Shown here piece by piece: positions 1 to 9,245 of a DNA stretch of 64,000 nucleotides. The first letter of the stretch is position 1; each line of letters opens with the position of its first letter. The position numbers and the translations under genes are program-made. The stretch is from Ignavibacteriales bacterium (GTDB lineage: Bacteria > Bacteroidota > Ignavibacteria > Ignavibacteriales > Ignavibacteriaceae), in NCBI GenBank assembly GCA_016709765.1, contig JADJMD010000013.1, positions 868,001 through 932,000 on the forward strand. Reading direction: 5' to 3'. The notes beneath the pieces are model-generated. The model was not told the origin of the DNA. It saw only the letters and a list, made by a program, of their open reading frames with translations, and made no database searches.

Positions 1-524
1 ATTTTTCTGTAAGAACTAGAGACTTTGCTGGAAACACCGTTGAAAAGTTCTTTCCTACAGGAACTATTATTGAGGTTACACCACATGTTTATAAAGAAAA
101 CGGTATTGATTATGTTCTTTTAAATATTCTAGTTGAAAGGAGTTCCTTCCTTTTAAGTGAACTTACAACAGAAATCAAAAAAACTAATGCATCAACTCAA
201 GTATTAGTCCTAAATGGTGAAGAAACTATTTTAGGCGGTCTTTTTGTCACCGAACAAACTATTGTAAGAAATGGAATTCCTTTTCTTAAAGATCTTCCCT
301 GGTGGGTCTTTGGAATTAGATATTTAACCGGATCTGATCAGACAGTTGACAAAAAGAAAGAGCTGGTTATACTTCTTAAGACAGAATTGTTGCCAACGCT
401 TCAGGAACGTTTAGCAAATCCTATAAAGAACCCTTTAAATACAGAGATATCTAAACAGAATGAGCGAATTAAATATTATCAATTAGAATCAAAAAGCTCA
501 GACTTTAATCAAAAAGAAAACTAG
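1..524 (+). CDS. Secretin C-terminal part (type II secretion / type IV pilus outer-membrane channel), 5' end outside window
   Basis: The open frame enters from the left edge (first whole codon at position 3) and ends at TAG 522-524. The visible ~173 residues carry the secretin core signature: a GTIIEVTPHV strand, NGEETILGGLF, then G-IPFLKDLPWWVFG and a KKELVILLKTELLP strand, the usual order near the end of GspD/PilQ secretins. Such proteins form the gated outer-membrane ring through which type II substrates or pili pass. The last ~45 residues after the barrel are polar, as in the S-domain region of many secretins. GspD and PilQ cannot be told apart without the N-terminal domains. The response regulator starts 4 bases after the stop, so the two are probably co-transcribed. 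Confidence 0.85.
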   Translation, partial: FSVRTRDFAGNTVEKFFPTGTIIEVTPHVYKENGIDYVLLNILVERSSFLLSELTTEIKKTNASTQVLVLNGEETILGGLFVTEQTIVRNGIPFLKDLPWWVFGIRYLTGSDQTVDKKKELVILLKTELLPTLQERLANPIKNPLNTEISKQNERIKYYQLESKSSDFNQKEN

Positions 525-528
525 ATAA

Positions 529-891
529 ATGCAATCAATTCTAATTGTTGATGATGATTTAAATCTTTGTACTGTTCTTAAAGAAGAGCTTGAAGAGGTT
601 GGATATAATTCCAACTTTGTGAATAGCGGTTTTGAAGCAATGGATTTTTTAAAGAACAATCCTGTTGATCTGATTTTGCTCGATTTAAAAATGCCTGCAA
701 TGGATGGCTTTGATGTTCTAAAAGCAATCGAGCAAAATCAAATTAAAGCTAAAGTTATTGTATTAACTGCTTATGCAGATGTAAAAAGTGCGATTGATTC
801 AGCAAAAATGGGTGCAACCGATTTTATAAGTAAACCGTATGACTTTGATGAGCTTCTGATAACCATTACGAAAGTTCTGCAAAGAGAATGA
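529..891 (+). CDS. Stand-alone CheY-like response regulator
   Basis: A 120-residue protein consisting of one receiver domain. The acidic pocket is D8-D9-D10, the phospho-acceptor is D52 in LLDLKMP, the switch Thr is T80 and the conserved Lys is K102 in SKPYD. No output domain follows, so it acts by protein contact or as a phosphate carrier. The ATG lies 4 bases after the secretin stop and the hybrid kinase gene begins 6 bases downstream, implying one transcript. The receiver sequence resembles those of NtrC-type regulators, like the one encoded at 7105-8478. The kinase at 898-4431 is the natural partner, by inference from position. Confidence 0.9.
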   Translation: MQSILIVDDDLNLCTVLKEELEEVGYNSNFVNSGFEAMDFLKNNPVDLILLDLKMPAMDGFDVLKAIEQNQIKAKVIVLTAYADVKSAIDSAKMGATDFISKPYDFDELLITITKVLQRE

Positions 892-897
892 TGATTA

Positions 898-3800
898 ATG
901 AAGATAAACCACCGAATAATTCTTGTTAACTTGCTCATAGTAGCAATTGTGCTTGGCAGCTCTGCAATTGCTTTCTACACTATAATGTACAACACTTTGA
1001 CTGCTCAACAATCCAAAATAATAATAAACTCTTCTAGAAATTTTATCTTTAACTATCGTTCTTTTATTGATGATATGGATGAAGAATTTTGGACAATAAA
1101 TAATGATAATCCTGAACTCTTGTTCGAAAAACCACTTGCTCTGGGTAACATTAATGATTTTTTTCTAGAAGCAAGTTTATCAGATTCTTCTAGAATACTT
1201 CGACATAATTCCAAAAATTTTATACTATTACCAAAACAGATATTTACAATCGAAGAGTTTATTCAACTAAATCCGTATGCAATAATAAATATTAAAAAAA
1301 TTTCCCCTGATCGCATCTGTTATTCAGGAAAGGTTATTAACAATGATGTTCTTGATGACTTTTCTCAAAAAATTGGATCTGATGTAGCTTTAGTCTGGGA
1401 CAATTTTACAGCTGAAGTATCAAATTCTAATTTAAATAGTCAACATACTTTTCTTTTAAGCAAAGCCTACAATTATCTTAATCAAAGAAATGATTTGGAA
1501 GTATTTGTTGGTAGCAGTGAAACTTCTGATATAATTGCTACTTCCTATAGGATTGAAAAATTATCAAAATACGGTAATGATTTAGCCTTTATATTTTTTA
1601 AATCCCATAGCGAAGCAACTGATTTAAGAGAAACTCTAAGAAATATTTTAATATTGATTGGTGTAGTGGGAATTATACTTGCTCTAATTCTAAGTTATGT
1701 TTTAACCCATAAATTAAGAGTAAGAATTTCAGATTTAAATTACGCAACAGCACAAACCAGCGCTGGTAATTTTGATACACGCATAGAAATTAAGAGTAAC
1801 GATGAGATTGGTAAACTTGGCAAGGCGTTTAATATTATGCTTGATGAACTTAAAAAAAACCAACAGGCAAAAAACGACTATTCTGAATTTATAACTCTCA
1901 TAAATAAAAACGCATCGCTTGCTGAAATATCTAATGCTGCGTTAAATAAAATAATTGATACTTGCGGTTTTTTAGTAGGTGCACTCTACTCTATCGATGA
2001 AGACGAAGTTAGTCTTATTTGTTCCTATGGATTAGCTTCCGCCAATCCACAACGCGAAAGAAATGAATTTTATAAAAAAATTATAAAAACAAAAGAATCC
2101 ATAGAAATATCTTCTAACACTGCTTTACCTTCCATTCAAACGGGAACATTTGATTTAAAAATAAGTTACCTTTTATTATTGCCTGTAATTTATAATAATA
2201 AAGTTATTGCAATACTTGAGTTAGCTTCTATAGATAAACCAACTTTAGATGCTAAGGATTATCTTGAAAAGATCAAGGAACAATTAGCAATCGGTTTAAC
2301 AAATGCAAAAGCAGTTGTTCAGTTAGAAAATTTTGTTAATGAATTAAAGTTGTTGAATGAAGAATATCAAAAACAAAATATTCAAATTAAAAAACAACAC
2401 AATGCTCTTTTAGAAATGAGTAATCAGCTTAAAAACAAAGCTGAAGAGTTAGCCATCCAAAAAGAAAAGGCCGAAGATTCTACAAAATTAAAATCGCAGT
2501 TTCTTGCAAGCATGTCACACGAACTTCGCACTCCGATGAATTCTATTTTGGGTCTAACAGAATTAATTCTTGATAAAGCACAGCTTAGTCAAAAAAACAA
2601 AGAACGATTAGAAGTTGTCCTTAAAAGCGGTAAACGTTTAATGAGTTTGATTAACGATATACTTGATCTGTCTAAAATTGAAGCGGGCAAAATGGAGATT
2701 CGTGAAGAAGACATTTTACTTGAAGAAATTATTGAAGACGTTTTCAACACAGCCTCTCCCCTTGCTTTAGAAAAGGGATTAGAATTCAATATAAAAAGAA
2801 ATTGTAATACACGATTTATAATTAATACCGATCGCGTTAGAGTTACACAAGTATTAATTAACCTTATTGGAAACGCAATAAAATTTACCCAGCAGGGAAA
2901 GGTTGAGTTATCCATCACTTTAAATCAAGAAAGAATGCTTTTATTTTCTGTCAGCGATACAGGAATTGGGATATCTGAAGAAAATAGAAAGATAATATTT
3001 GAAGAGTTTAGACAAATTGATGCAACTACAACAAGAAAATATAGCGGAACTGGTTTAGGATTGGCAATTTCTAAAAAGATTTTAGATTTAATCGGCGGTA
3101 AGATTTGGGTGGCAAGTATCGAAGGCGAGGGCTCTGTTTTTTCATTTATAATCCCTCTTAAGTATGAACAGGAAAAAAGAACTGTATCTATTTCACCTGT
3201 TAACGTAGATGTATTGAGAAGAAATGTCAAGAACCCTGTTCTTGTTATCGATGATGATCCTGAGGTTAGATATACAATTGGTCAATATCTTATTTCTAAA
3301 GGCTATGAAGTGCTATTTGCGGAAAATGGAGAAGCTGGGGTAAAACTTGCAATTGAAAGACAGCCATTTGCTATTACTTTAGATTTACTATTACCAAACA
3401 AAGATGGCTGGAGTATTTTAAAAGAATTAAAGGAAGATCCAATCACAAAAGATATTCCCGTAATATTAGTTTCGATTATTGGTGATAAAAATGTTGGATA
3501 CGGATTGGGTGCCTTTGAGTATTTTGTAAAACCAATTTCAGCTGATAAGCTATTATCTGCTTTTACAAAACTTGAATCCCTTGCCAAGAAACGTATTCAA
3601 AAAATCGTAATCGTGGATGATGATGAATTAGAATTTGAGAAATTTAAAAATGAGTTTAAGGGTGAGAACATCACCATTGAATATATTCAGGATAGTGAAT
3701 TTGCATTTAATAAGATTGCAGAAGTTCAGCCCGATCTAATTATCCTTGACTTAATGATGCCTAAAATTGATGGTATTACCCTATCGCATAAACTTAAATC

Positions 3801-4431
3801 AAGTAGTAAAACAAAACAAATTCCGATTATTATCAGCACAGCAAAAGATCTTTCTAATGAGGAACATATTTCTTTAAAAGAAATCGTTGAAGATATTACG
3901 ATAAAATCTAAAGGTAATCCGCTTGATGTTCTTAAAACTGTTAGAGACAGGATAAAACTTCAAGAGGATGATGACACAGTATTATCGGATTGTGAAAATG
4001 AAGTTGAAAATAATTCAACAACTTATTCAGAAGAAGAACCCATTGGTGATATTTATGGTGAGGTATTAATTGTGGATGATGACGCTGATACTTTGTTCAC
4101 ATTAAATGAAATGGTTCAATCAACCGGATGCAAAACACATTTAGCAAAAAGTGGTAAGGAATGTTTAAAAATACTTGAGAGTGTAAAACCAGATTTAATT
4201 ATGCTGGATATCATGATGCCCGAGATGGACGGTTTTCAAACATTAAAAAATATTCGCGGCAATAGTGATTTAAGATCGGTACCAATTTATGCAGTTACAG
4301 CTAAAGCTATGGTGGGGGACAAAGAAATAATTTTAAAACATGGTTTTAATGATTATATACCAAAGCCTGTTAACTCAACAATTATTTCAAGTAAAATAGC
4401 TCAATTATTTTCTAAGATTAAATCCCGTTGA
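898..4431 (+). CDS. Membrane hybrid histidine kinase with HAMP, GAF and three receiver domains
   Basis: 1177 residues. A TM helix at about 8-28, an extracytoplasmic sensor of ~215 residues without a recognised fold, and a second TM at about 247-269 lead into a HAMP linker (to ~322). A GAF-like domain (about 340-470) and a coiled coil precede HisKA with the phospho-acceptor His at 541 (SHELRTPMNS). The HATPase_c domain has its N-box Asn at 659, the DTGIGI loop and GTGLGLAIS. Three receivers follow, with phospho-acceptor Asp at 829 (LDLLLP), 951 (LDLMMP) and 1104 (LDIMMP), all apparently intact. The third is separated by an acidic linker. The gene lies in one run with its neighbours on both sides. 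The signal sensed is unknown. Confidence 0.93.
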   Translation: MKINHRIILVNLLIVAIVLGSSAIAFYTIMYNTLTAQQSKIIINSSRNFIFNYRSFIDDMDEEFWTINNDNPELLFEKPLALGNINDFFLEASLSDSSRILRHNSKNFILLPKQIFTIEEFIQLNPYAIINIKKISPDRICYSGKVINNDVLDDFSQKIGSDVALVWDNFTAEVSNSNLNSQHTFLLSKAYNYLNQRNDLEVFVGSSETSDIIATSYRIEKLSKYGNDLAFIFFKSHSEATDLRETLRNILILIGVVGIILALILSYVLTHKLRVRISDLNYATAQTSAGNFDTRIEIKSNDEIGKLGKAFNIMLDELKKNQQAKNDYSEFITLINKNASLAEISNAALNKIIDTCGFLVGALYSIDEDEVSLICSYGLASANPQRERNEFYKKIIKTKESIEISSNTALPSIQTGTFDLKISYLLLLPVIYNNKVIAILELASIDKPTLDAKDYLEKIKEQLAIGLTNAKAVVQLENFVNELKLLNEEYQKQNIQIKKQHNALLEMSNQLKNKAEELAIQKEKAEDSTKLKSQFLASMSHELRTPMNSILGLTELILDKAQLSQKNKERLEVVLKSGKRLMSLINDILDLSKIEAGKMEIREEDILLEEIIEDVFNTASPLALEKGLEFNIKRNCNTRFIINTDRVRVTQVLINLIGNAIKFTQQGKVELSITLNQERMLLFSVSDTGIGISEENRKIIFEEFRQIDATTTRKYSGTGLGLAISKKILDLIGGKIWVASIEGEGSVFSFIIPLKYEQEKRTVSISPVNVDVLRRNVKNPVLVIDDDPEVRYTIGQYLISKGYEVLFAENGEAGVKLAIERQPFAITLDLLLPNKDGWSILKELKEDPITKDIPVILVSIIGDKNVGYGLGAFEYFVKPISADKLLSAFTKLESLAKKRIQKIVIVDDDELEFEKFKNEFKGENITIEYIQDSEFAFNKIAEVQPDLIILDLMMPKIDGITLSHKLKSSSKTKQIPIIISTAKDLSNEEHISLKEIVEDITIKSKGNPLDVLKTVRDRIKLQEDDDTVLSDCENEVENNSTTYSEEEPIGDIYGEVLIVDDDADTLFTLNEMVQSTGCKTHLAKSGKECLKILESVKPDLIMLDIMMPEMDGFQTLKNIRGNSDLRSVPIYAVTAKAMVGDKEIILKHGFNDYIPKPVNSTIISSKIAQLFSKIKSR

Positions 4432-4433
4432 TT

Positions 4434-5123
4434 ATGAAAAAAATATTAGTAATAGATGATTTACCAGAAAACGTTTTTATGCTTCAGGACAGACTTGAAC
4501 ATGAGGGCTTTGAAGTTCTTACCGCATATGACGGTTACACCGGTGTGGATAAAGCAAAGAATGAGTTACCGGATTTGATTTTATTAGATGTAATGATGCC
4601 AGATATTACCGGCCTGGAAGTTTGTAAAATCCTAGTTAATGAACCAACGACTAAAGATATTCCAATAATACTTGTTACCGCAAAATCCGGAGCTGAAGAT
4701 ACAAAAGAAGGGTTAGAAGCGGGCGCTTTCGATTATATAAAAAAGCCCTTTAATAGAATTGAATTACTTGCTAGAGTTAAATCAGCACTAAAGCTTTCTG
4801 AAGCGCATAAGCTTTTGCTCTCTGCGGAAAAAAGGGATACTTACATCGCTACGGTTGTAACTGCAAATCATAAAATAAAACAGCCGCTTACATTACTTAG
4901 TCTATCTTCGGCTGCAATCAAAAGAGAACTTAGTAAGGAAGAGATTTCTAAAGATGGGATCTTAAAGCGAGTAAAATATATTGATATAGCTGTAAAAGAA
5001 ATTACTGATGTACTCAATCAACTAAATGCAATAAAAGATCCAGTATTATCGGAATACACAGCAAATATAAAAATGATAAAAGTGGAAGACGAACCTAGAG
5101 AGGAAAATAAAAAATCAGATTAG
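4434..5123 (+). CDS. Receiver domain fused to a HisKA-like (DHp) helix pair, no ATPase
   Basis: The start was placed at ATG 4434; a TTG at 4428 overlapping the previous stop would add two residues. Residues 1-120 form a receiver with phospho-acceptor Asp 52 (LLDVMMP) and a KKPF lysine. The rest is helical and contains ANHKIKQPLTLL, which looks like the H-box of HisKA (SHELRTPL), with His at residue 146 and the following Pro. The protein ends after the second helix: no N-box or G-boxes, so it cannot autophosphorylate. It may be a dimeric phosphotransfer module or a scaffold for the hybrid kinase upstream. The 3' end overlaps the convergent kinase gene by 9 bases. Confidence 0.85.
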   Translation: MKKILVIDDLPENVFMLQDRLEHEGFEVLTAYDGYTGVDKAKNELPDLILLDVMMPDITGLEVCKILVNEPTTKDIPIILVTAKSGAEDTKEGLEAGAFDYIKKPFNRIELLARVKSALKLSEAHKLLLSAEKRDTYIATVVTANHKIKQPLTLLSLSSAAIKRELSKEEISKDGILKRVKYIDIAVKEITDVLNQLNAIKDPVLSEYTANIKMIKVEDEPREENKKSD

Positions 5124-7097
5124 CTGTTTTATTGTATCTAGCATTGTATCAAACTCATAGGGCTTCATAATTTTACTGCTAACTTTGTAACGCTTCAAAT
5201 CTTCGTCTTCAAATCTCATACTTCCAGAAGATAAAATAACAGGTAAATTAAAATTTAGACTTCTGATTTTAGAAACGCATTCCAATCCATTCATAATAGG
5301 CATATTATAATCAATAATTAACAAATCAACTTTTAATTCTTCAGTTAAAACTGTTATAACTTCTTCGCCAGATTTAACTTTAATCACATAATAACCGGTA
5401 GATTCAAGCATCTCTGCAAGTAGTTCACTTAGCATTTCTTCATCATCAGCTAACATAATTATCTTATCAGTTTCTTTGGGCTTCGTATCTTTTTGCGGCT
5501 CAAATACCGGAAGATAAACATCAAAAGCGGTTCCCATTCCTTTGCCGCTAGTAACATCTATATGGCCTTTGTGAGCTTTTATGATTCCGTAAGTAACATA
5601 TAAACCCAAGCCTGAGCCTGTATCTTTTTGTTTTGTAGAGAAATAAGGATCAAATATTTTAGATATATTTTCTTCATTGATGCCGGTGCCAGTATCACTA
5701 ACAGAAAACTTAACATACTTGCCTCTATCCAAGAGAGGATAACTAATAATGTTAGAGTCATCCACCAAAAGATTTGAGGCGCTGAGAACTATTTTACCTT
5801 TACCTTCAATTGATTCCTTAGCATTAACACATAGGTTTAATAGTATTTGATATATTTCAGTACTGTTGCCTATGATATTATGAAGTCCGGTATCTATTTT
5901 TTCTTCAAGAGTTATGTTAGATGGAAATGTTTGTGTTACAACTTTACCTATTTCACTTAAAAGGAAATTCGGCATAACAATTTCTTTGCGCTTAGCCGTT
6001 GGTTTTCCAAATGAAAGAAGTCCTTTTGTAAGATCTCTCGCCCTTACAGAACAATTCTCAATATTGTCTATAAGTCTAATAACATTTTCGGAATCTGGAA
6101 CTCTATTACGCAATAAATGTAAGCTGCCAAAAATACTCGAGAGTAAATTATTAAAATCGTGAGCCATCCCACTGCTTAATTTACCAATGGTTTCTAACTT
6201 TTGTGATTGAAGTAATCTGGATTCAAGTGCAGCGTTTAGTTCGCGCGTCTCTATGTTGCTGATTGCAAATGAGAGCAGAATCGAGAACTGTTCTATGTCG
6301 CTAATATCTAAAGATGAAAAAGTGCCTGATTTTTTTCCGACAAGAATTTTTGCGTGTAAAATATTATCAAAATAACATGGGGAGATACAAAGCGATTCAC
6401 AACTTAGTACCTGAGTTAACCCAAAGCCAATGTTATTATGATGATTAAGTGCTAGAAGTGGTCGTTTATTAAGCTCTAACCACTTGTTGATAAACGAAGA
6501 ATTAAATTTTATACTTTTCTCAACTTCGTTTCTTTCAGAAATTAAGTTAGAATTATCAGAATAAATAAAATCCTTAACTTCTTCTCCCTGGTGAAAAACG
6601 ATAACTCCAAAATCGCTGCTAGTGATATCAATACATCTTATAAGAATTTCTTCAGCAATATTTTCAACAGATTTTTCTTTAACTAATAAAACCAATATGC
6701 TTTGAAGTTCATTCTGAAAAACTAAATTTCTTCTCACCTTTTCTTTCTCAGCGCTTTGCTTAAAATCAGAGTCTACAAGCGGTAACATTTCTATAAAATA
6801 TGCGTCAATTTCTTTTTTTGATTTTGCAAAGAGTGGTGTGATAATTATATTTTTGTTTTTATCTGCAAGAGGAACTACAAAAGATTTTGCGGATTTGGAT
6901 AACACTTTTTCATCGGGGGTGTTTATATTAAAAAGGGATTTTAACGAAACCCCTTTGATTTTTCCAACCCCGATATCTTTTTTAAAACTTTTATTAAACC
7001 AAAATATTTTAAATGATTTATCCGCAAGAGCAACAGATGCTGTCTGTAATTCAAGAAGTTCTTTTGATTTATATTTTCTGATTAATTCATCAGACAT
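5115..7097 (-). CDS. Soluble hybrid histidine kinase with C-terminal receiver
   Basis: 660 residues with no TM segment. The N-terminal ~105 residues look like a PAS-type sensor, followed by a GAF-like region (about 125-290). The dimerisation/phospho-acceptor region is of the MAHDFNN class with His 313. HATPase_c follows with LNLCVNAKES as N-box, DTGTGI and GSGLGLYVTYG. The C-terminal receiver (about 545-660) has its Asp at 596 (IIDYNMP) and Lys in MKPYE. The gene starts 7 bases after the sigma-54 activator stop, so the two form an operon and a kinase/regulator pair. This kinase class commonly partners NtrC-type regulators. The signal sensed is unknown. Confidence 0.9.
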   Translation of the reverse strand: MSDELIRKYKSKELLELQTASVALADKSFKIFWFNKSFKKDIGVGKIKGVSLKSLFNINTPDEKVLSKSAKSFVVPLADKNKNIIITPLFAKSKKEIDAYFIEMLPLVDSDFKQSAEKEKVRRNLVFQNELQSILVLLVKEKSVENIAEEILIRCIDITSSDFGVIVFHQGEEVKDFIYSDNSNLISERNEVEKSIKFNSSFINKWLELNKRPLLALNHHNNIGFGLTQVLSCESLCISPCYFDNILHAKILVGKKSGTFSSLDISDIEQFSILLSFAISNIETRELNAALESRLLQSQKLETIGKLSSGMAHDFNNLLSSIFGSLHLLRNRVPDSENVIRLIDNIENCSVRARDLTKGLLSFGKPTAKRKEIVMPNFLLSEIGKVVTQTFPSNITLEEKIDTGLHNIIGNSTEIYQILLNLCVNAKESIEGKGKIVLSASNLLVDDSNIISYPLLDRGKYVKFSVSDTGTGINEENISKIFDPYFSTKQKDTGSGLGLYVTYGIIKAHKGHIDVTSGKGMGTAFDVYLPVFEPQKDTKPKETDKIIMLADDEEMLSELLAEMLESTGYYVIKVKSGEEVITVLTEELKVDLLIIDYNMPIMNGLECVSKIRSLNFNLPVILSSGSMRFEDEDLKRYKVSSKIMKPYEFDTMLDTIKQLI

Positions 7098-7104
7098 TCA
7101 ATAT

Positions 7105-8478
7105 CTAATCTTGTTTTAATTCGTACTTCTTGATTTTGGTATAGAGTGTTTTGGGGCTTATACCTAGCTGATTAGCAGTAACTGTTCTATCCCATCGATT
7201 CGCATCAAGTACTTTTGCTATGTGCCATTTTTCAAGATCTTCCATACTCAATATTTCTGATGGAATATCTATAATACCCCTGCCCGCAATACTTTTATAA
7301 ACTGCTGCATTAGGCAGATTTAAATCTTCAGGAGTAATATAATCACCTTCTGCAAAAATAATTGCTCGCTCAATAATATGTTCAAGCTCTCTTACGTTAC
7401 CAGTAAAATCATATTCTTCTAATAACTGTGCCGCTTCAATAGAAAGTTTTTTGGGAGATCTAACAGGAGATTTTGACCCAAGGAAAAAGTTTGCCAATAC
7501 AATTATATCTTCCCTTCGATCTCTTAACGGAGGAATAGTTAATGTGATAACATTTAATCTAAAAAGTAAATCTTTACGAAAATTCTTAGCCTCGGCTTCT
7601 TCTAATAAGTTTCTATTAGTTGCCCCAATTACTCTTACATTAGAATTTAGATTTGTAACCCCACCAATTCTTCTATACTCACCGTTCTCCAAAAACCTTA
7701 ATAACTTTGGTTGAAGTGTTAAGCTTAACTCCCCAATTTCATCTAAGAAAAGTGTGCCACCGTGGGCTATTTCAACCAACCCTTGTTTTGTAGATTTGGC
7801 ATCCGTAAACGCACCTTTTTCATGGCCAAAGAGTTCGCTCTCAATTAACTGATCCGGAAGTGAGGCACAATTTATTACTACAAATGGCTTATCTTTTCTT
7901 GCTGATTGTTTATGAATATACTCGGCAAATAATTCTTTGCCTGTTCCGGTTTCACCTTCTACTAACACGTTAGAATCGGATTGGGCGGCTTTGTTAGCAA
8001 GATTTAAAACCCGAGTTAGCGATTTACTATCACCTATGATTTTCTCTGAATGTTTCTTGCTGATTTCTTTGGAAAGTAATACTGTGGTTACTAGTAAATT
8101 TCTGTGCTCAATCGCTCTGTTAACTGTTAGTACAAGCTCTTCAAACTCATAAGGTTTATTTATGTAATCATAGGCACCGTTCTTAATACACTGAATAGCT
8201 TTTTTCATATCAGACTGAGCAGACAGAATTATAACCTGAATGTTATAGCCTGAATCATTTATAAATTTGAGTACTTCCTCTCCCTGTACTTCTCTCATAT
8301 TTAAGTCAAGAAGGAGAATATCATAATTTTTAGCCTTTATGGCTTCGATCGCATACTTGCCGTCATAAACAGCGTCAACTATAAAACCTTCTTCTAATAG
8401 TTGCTCTTTAAGCAAATAACAAAGGGTTTCATCGTCATCGCAAACAAGAATTTTGGAGTTTTTTGAACTTTCTATCAT
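7105..8478 (-). CDS. NtrC-family sigma-54-dependent response regulator
   Basis: 457 residues: a receiver (phospho-acceptor D58 in LLDLNM), then an AAA+ domain with Walker A GETGTGKE at about 175-182 and Walker B GTLFLDEIGE at 241-250, and a C-terminal Fis-type helix-turn-helix (about 415-457, ANQLGISPKTLYTK). It should activate sigma-54 promoters when phosphorylated, probably by the kinase encoded next. The sigma-54-contacting loop reads GAFTDA (222-227) instead of the usual GAFTGA. This variant occurs in some activators, but the residue matters for sigma-54 remodelling. No convincing -24/-12 promoter was found by eye in this window, so its targets are unknown. It is transcribed divergently from the tRNA-Lys gene. 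Confidence 0.93.
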   Translation of the reverse strand: MIESSKNSKILVCDDDETLCYLLKEQLLEEGFIVDAVYDGKYAIEAIKAKNYDILLLDLNMREVQGEEVLKFINDSGYNIQVIILSAQSDMKKAIQCIKNGAYDYINKPYEFEELVLTVNRAIEHRNLLVTTVLLSKEISKKHSEKIIGDSKSLTRVLNLANKAAQSDSNVLVEGETGTGKELFAEYIHKQSARKDKPFVVINCASLPDQLIESELFGHEKGAFTDAKSTKQGLVEIAHGGTLFLDEIGELSLTLQPKLLRFLENGEYRRIGGVTNLNSNVRVIGATNRNLLEEAEAKNFRKDLLFRLNVITLTIPPLRDRREDIIVLANFFLGSKSPVRSPKKLSIEAAQLLEEYDFTGNVRELEHIIERAIIFAEGDYITPEDLNLPNAAVYKSIAGRGIIDIPSEILSMEDLEKWHIAKVLDANRWDRTVTANQLGISPKTLYTKIKKYELKQD

Positions 8479-8550
8479 TTCCTACCGGTAAAAAAATCTG
8501 TTAGTTTGGATTAAAAATGCACATTAATTATATTTGTTGTTCAAGTTTTC

Positions 8551-8622
8551 GGGCGCGTAGCTCAGGGGTAGAGCATCTGCCTTTTAAGCAGAGGGTCGGT
8601 GGTTCGAGCCCACCCGCGCTCA
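8551..8622 (+). tRNA. tRNA-Lys (anticodon UUU)
   Basis: A complete 72-nt cloverleaf. The acceptor stem GGGCGCG pairs with CGCGCTC (one G-U pair) and the D arm reads GCTCAGGGGTAGAGC. The anticodon stem TCTGC/GCAGA encloses loop CTTTTAA, giving anticodon TTT (UUU, Lys). The T arm is GGTGG-TTCGAGC-CCACC. The discriminator base is A and CCA is not encoded. An intrinsic terminator follows directly. Confidence 0.95.
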
Positions 8623-8630
8623 CGATAGAT

Positions 8631-8657
8631 AAAGCCACACTAGTGGCTTTGTTTATT
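8631..8657 (+). terminator. Intrinsic terminator of the tRNA-Lys transcript
   Basis: AAAGCCAC and GTGGCTTT form an 8-bp stem with a 4-base loop (ACTA), 9 bases after the tRNA, followed by GTTTATTTT. Confidence 0.75.
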
Positions 8658-8796
8658 TTAAACAATTTTTAAGAACTAATGGTTAATAATAACACATATT
8701 ACCAAAAACAGCAAGTTTATGTGGTTTTAAGTATGTTTATACATCAGTAATTCATTGTTAAATTCTTTCTAATTAAGAAAATAATAAGGATATAGT

Positions 8797-9105
8797 TTGG
8801 GCGAGATTGTTTACAAAACTTTAGTTCGGTTTGCAATTGTTCTTATGGCACTTTGGTTTGGTAAAGATTTGTTTGGAGAAAAGTTTTTCTGGATGGTAAG
8901 TATTCTTGCAATATATTTATTTGTTTTTCATCCAACATACTTGGCGTACAAAAAATTTGTTGATGAAAATAAAAATGTAATTACAAATAGTTTATGCTCC
9001 TCTTGTAAACACTTTAATGAATCTGCCGTTTTGTGTACCAAATATGACAAACATCCAACTGATAATTTTATTCCCTGTGAAGGTACAGATTGGGAGCCAA
9101 AATAG
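8797..9105 (+). CDS. Small membrane protein with a four-Cys soluble tail, unknown
   Basis: 102 residues from a TTG start preceded by AAGGA about 5 bases upstream. Two hydrophobic segments (about 8-22 and 30-46) are followed by a cytoplasmic or periplasmic tail with four cysteines: C-SS-C, then single Cys before TKYD and before EGTDW. The spacing suggests a small metal or Fe-S site, or disulphides. I do not recognise the family. It is a stand-alone gene between the tRNA and the CDF transporter. Confidence 0.65.
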   Translation: MGEIVYKTLVRFAIVLMALWFGKDLFGEKFFWMVSILAIYLFVFHPTYLAYKKFVDENKNVITNSLCSSCKHFNESAVLCTKYDKHPTDNFIPCEGTDWEPK

Positions 9106-9245
9106 CAGTCCTTTTCCATATAAAATAAAGCAATCTTTTTAAGTTTTTATAATGGATTTTGGTGTTTCTGTTTGATGATCCTTTTATTTTGTCATAGAAA
9201 AAGGATTAATAATTTATGGTTGGCCTATAATATTAAATTTTTCTA

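Noticed and set aside
5914..6162. Open frames antisense to the two-component genes, coiled-coil gene and fusion gene
   Set aside because: All are shadows inside long, clearly conserved genes on the other strand and lack start signals.
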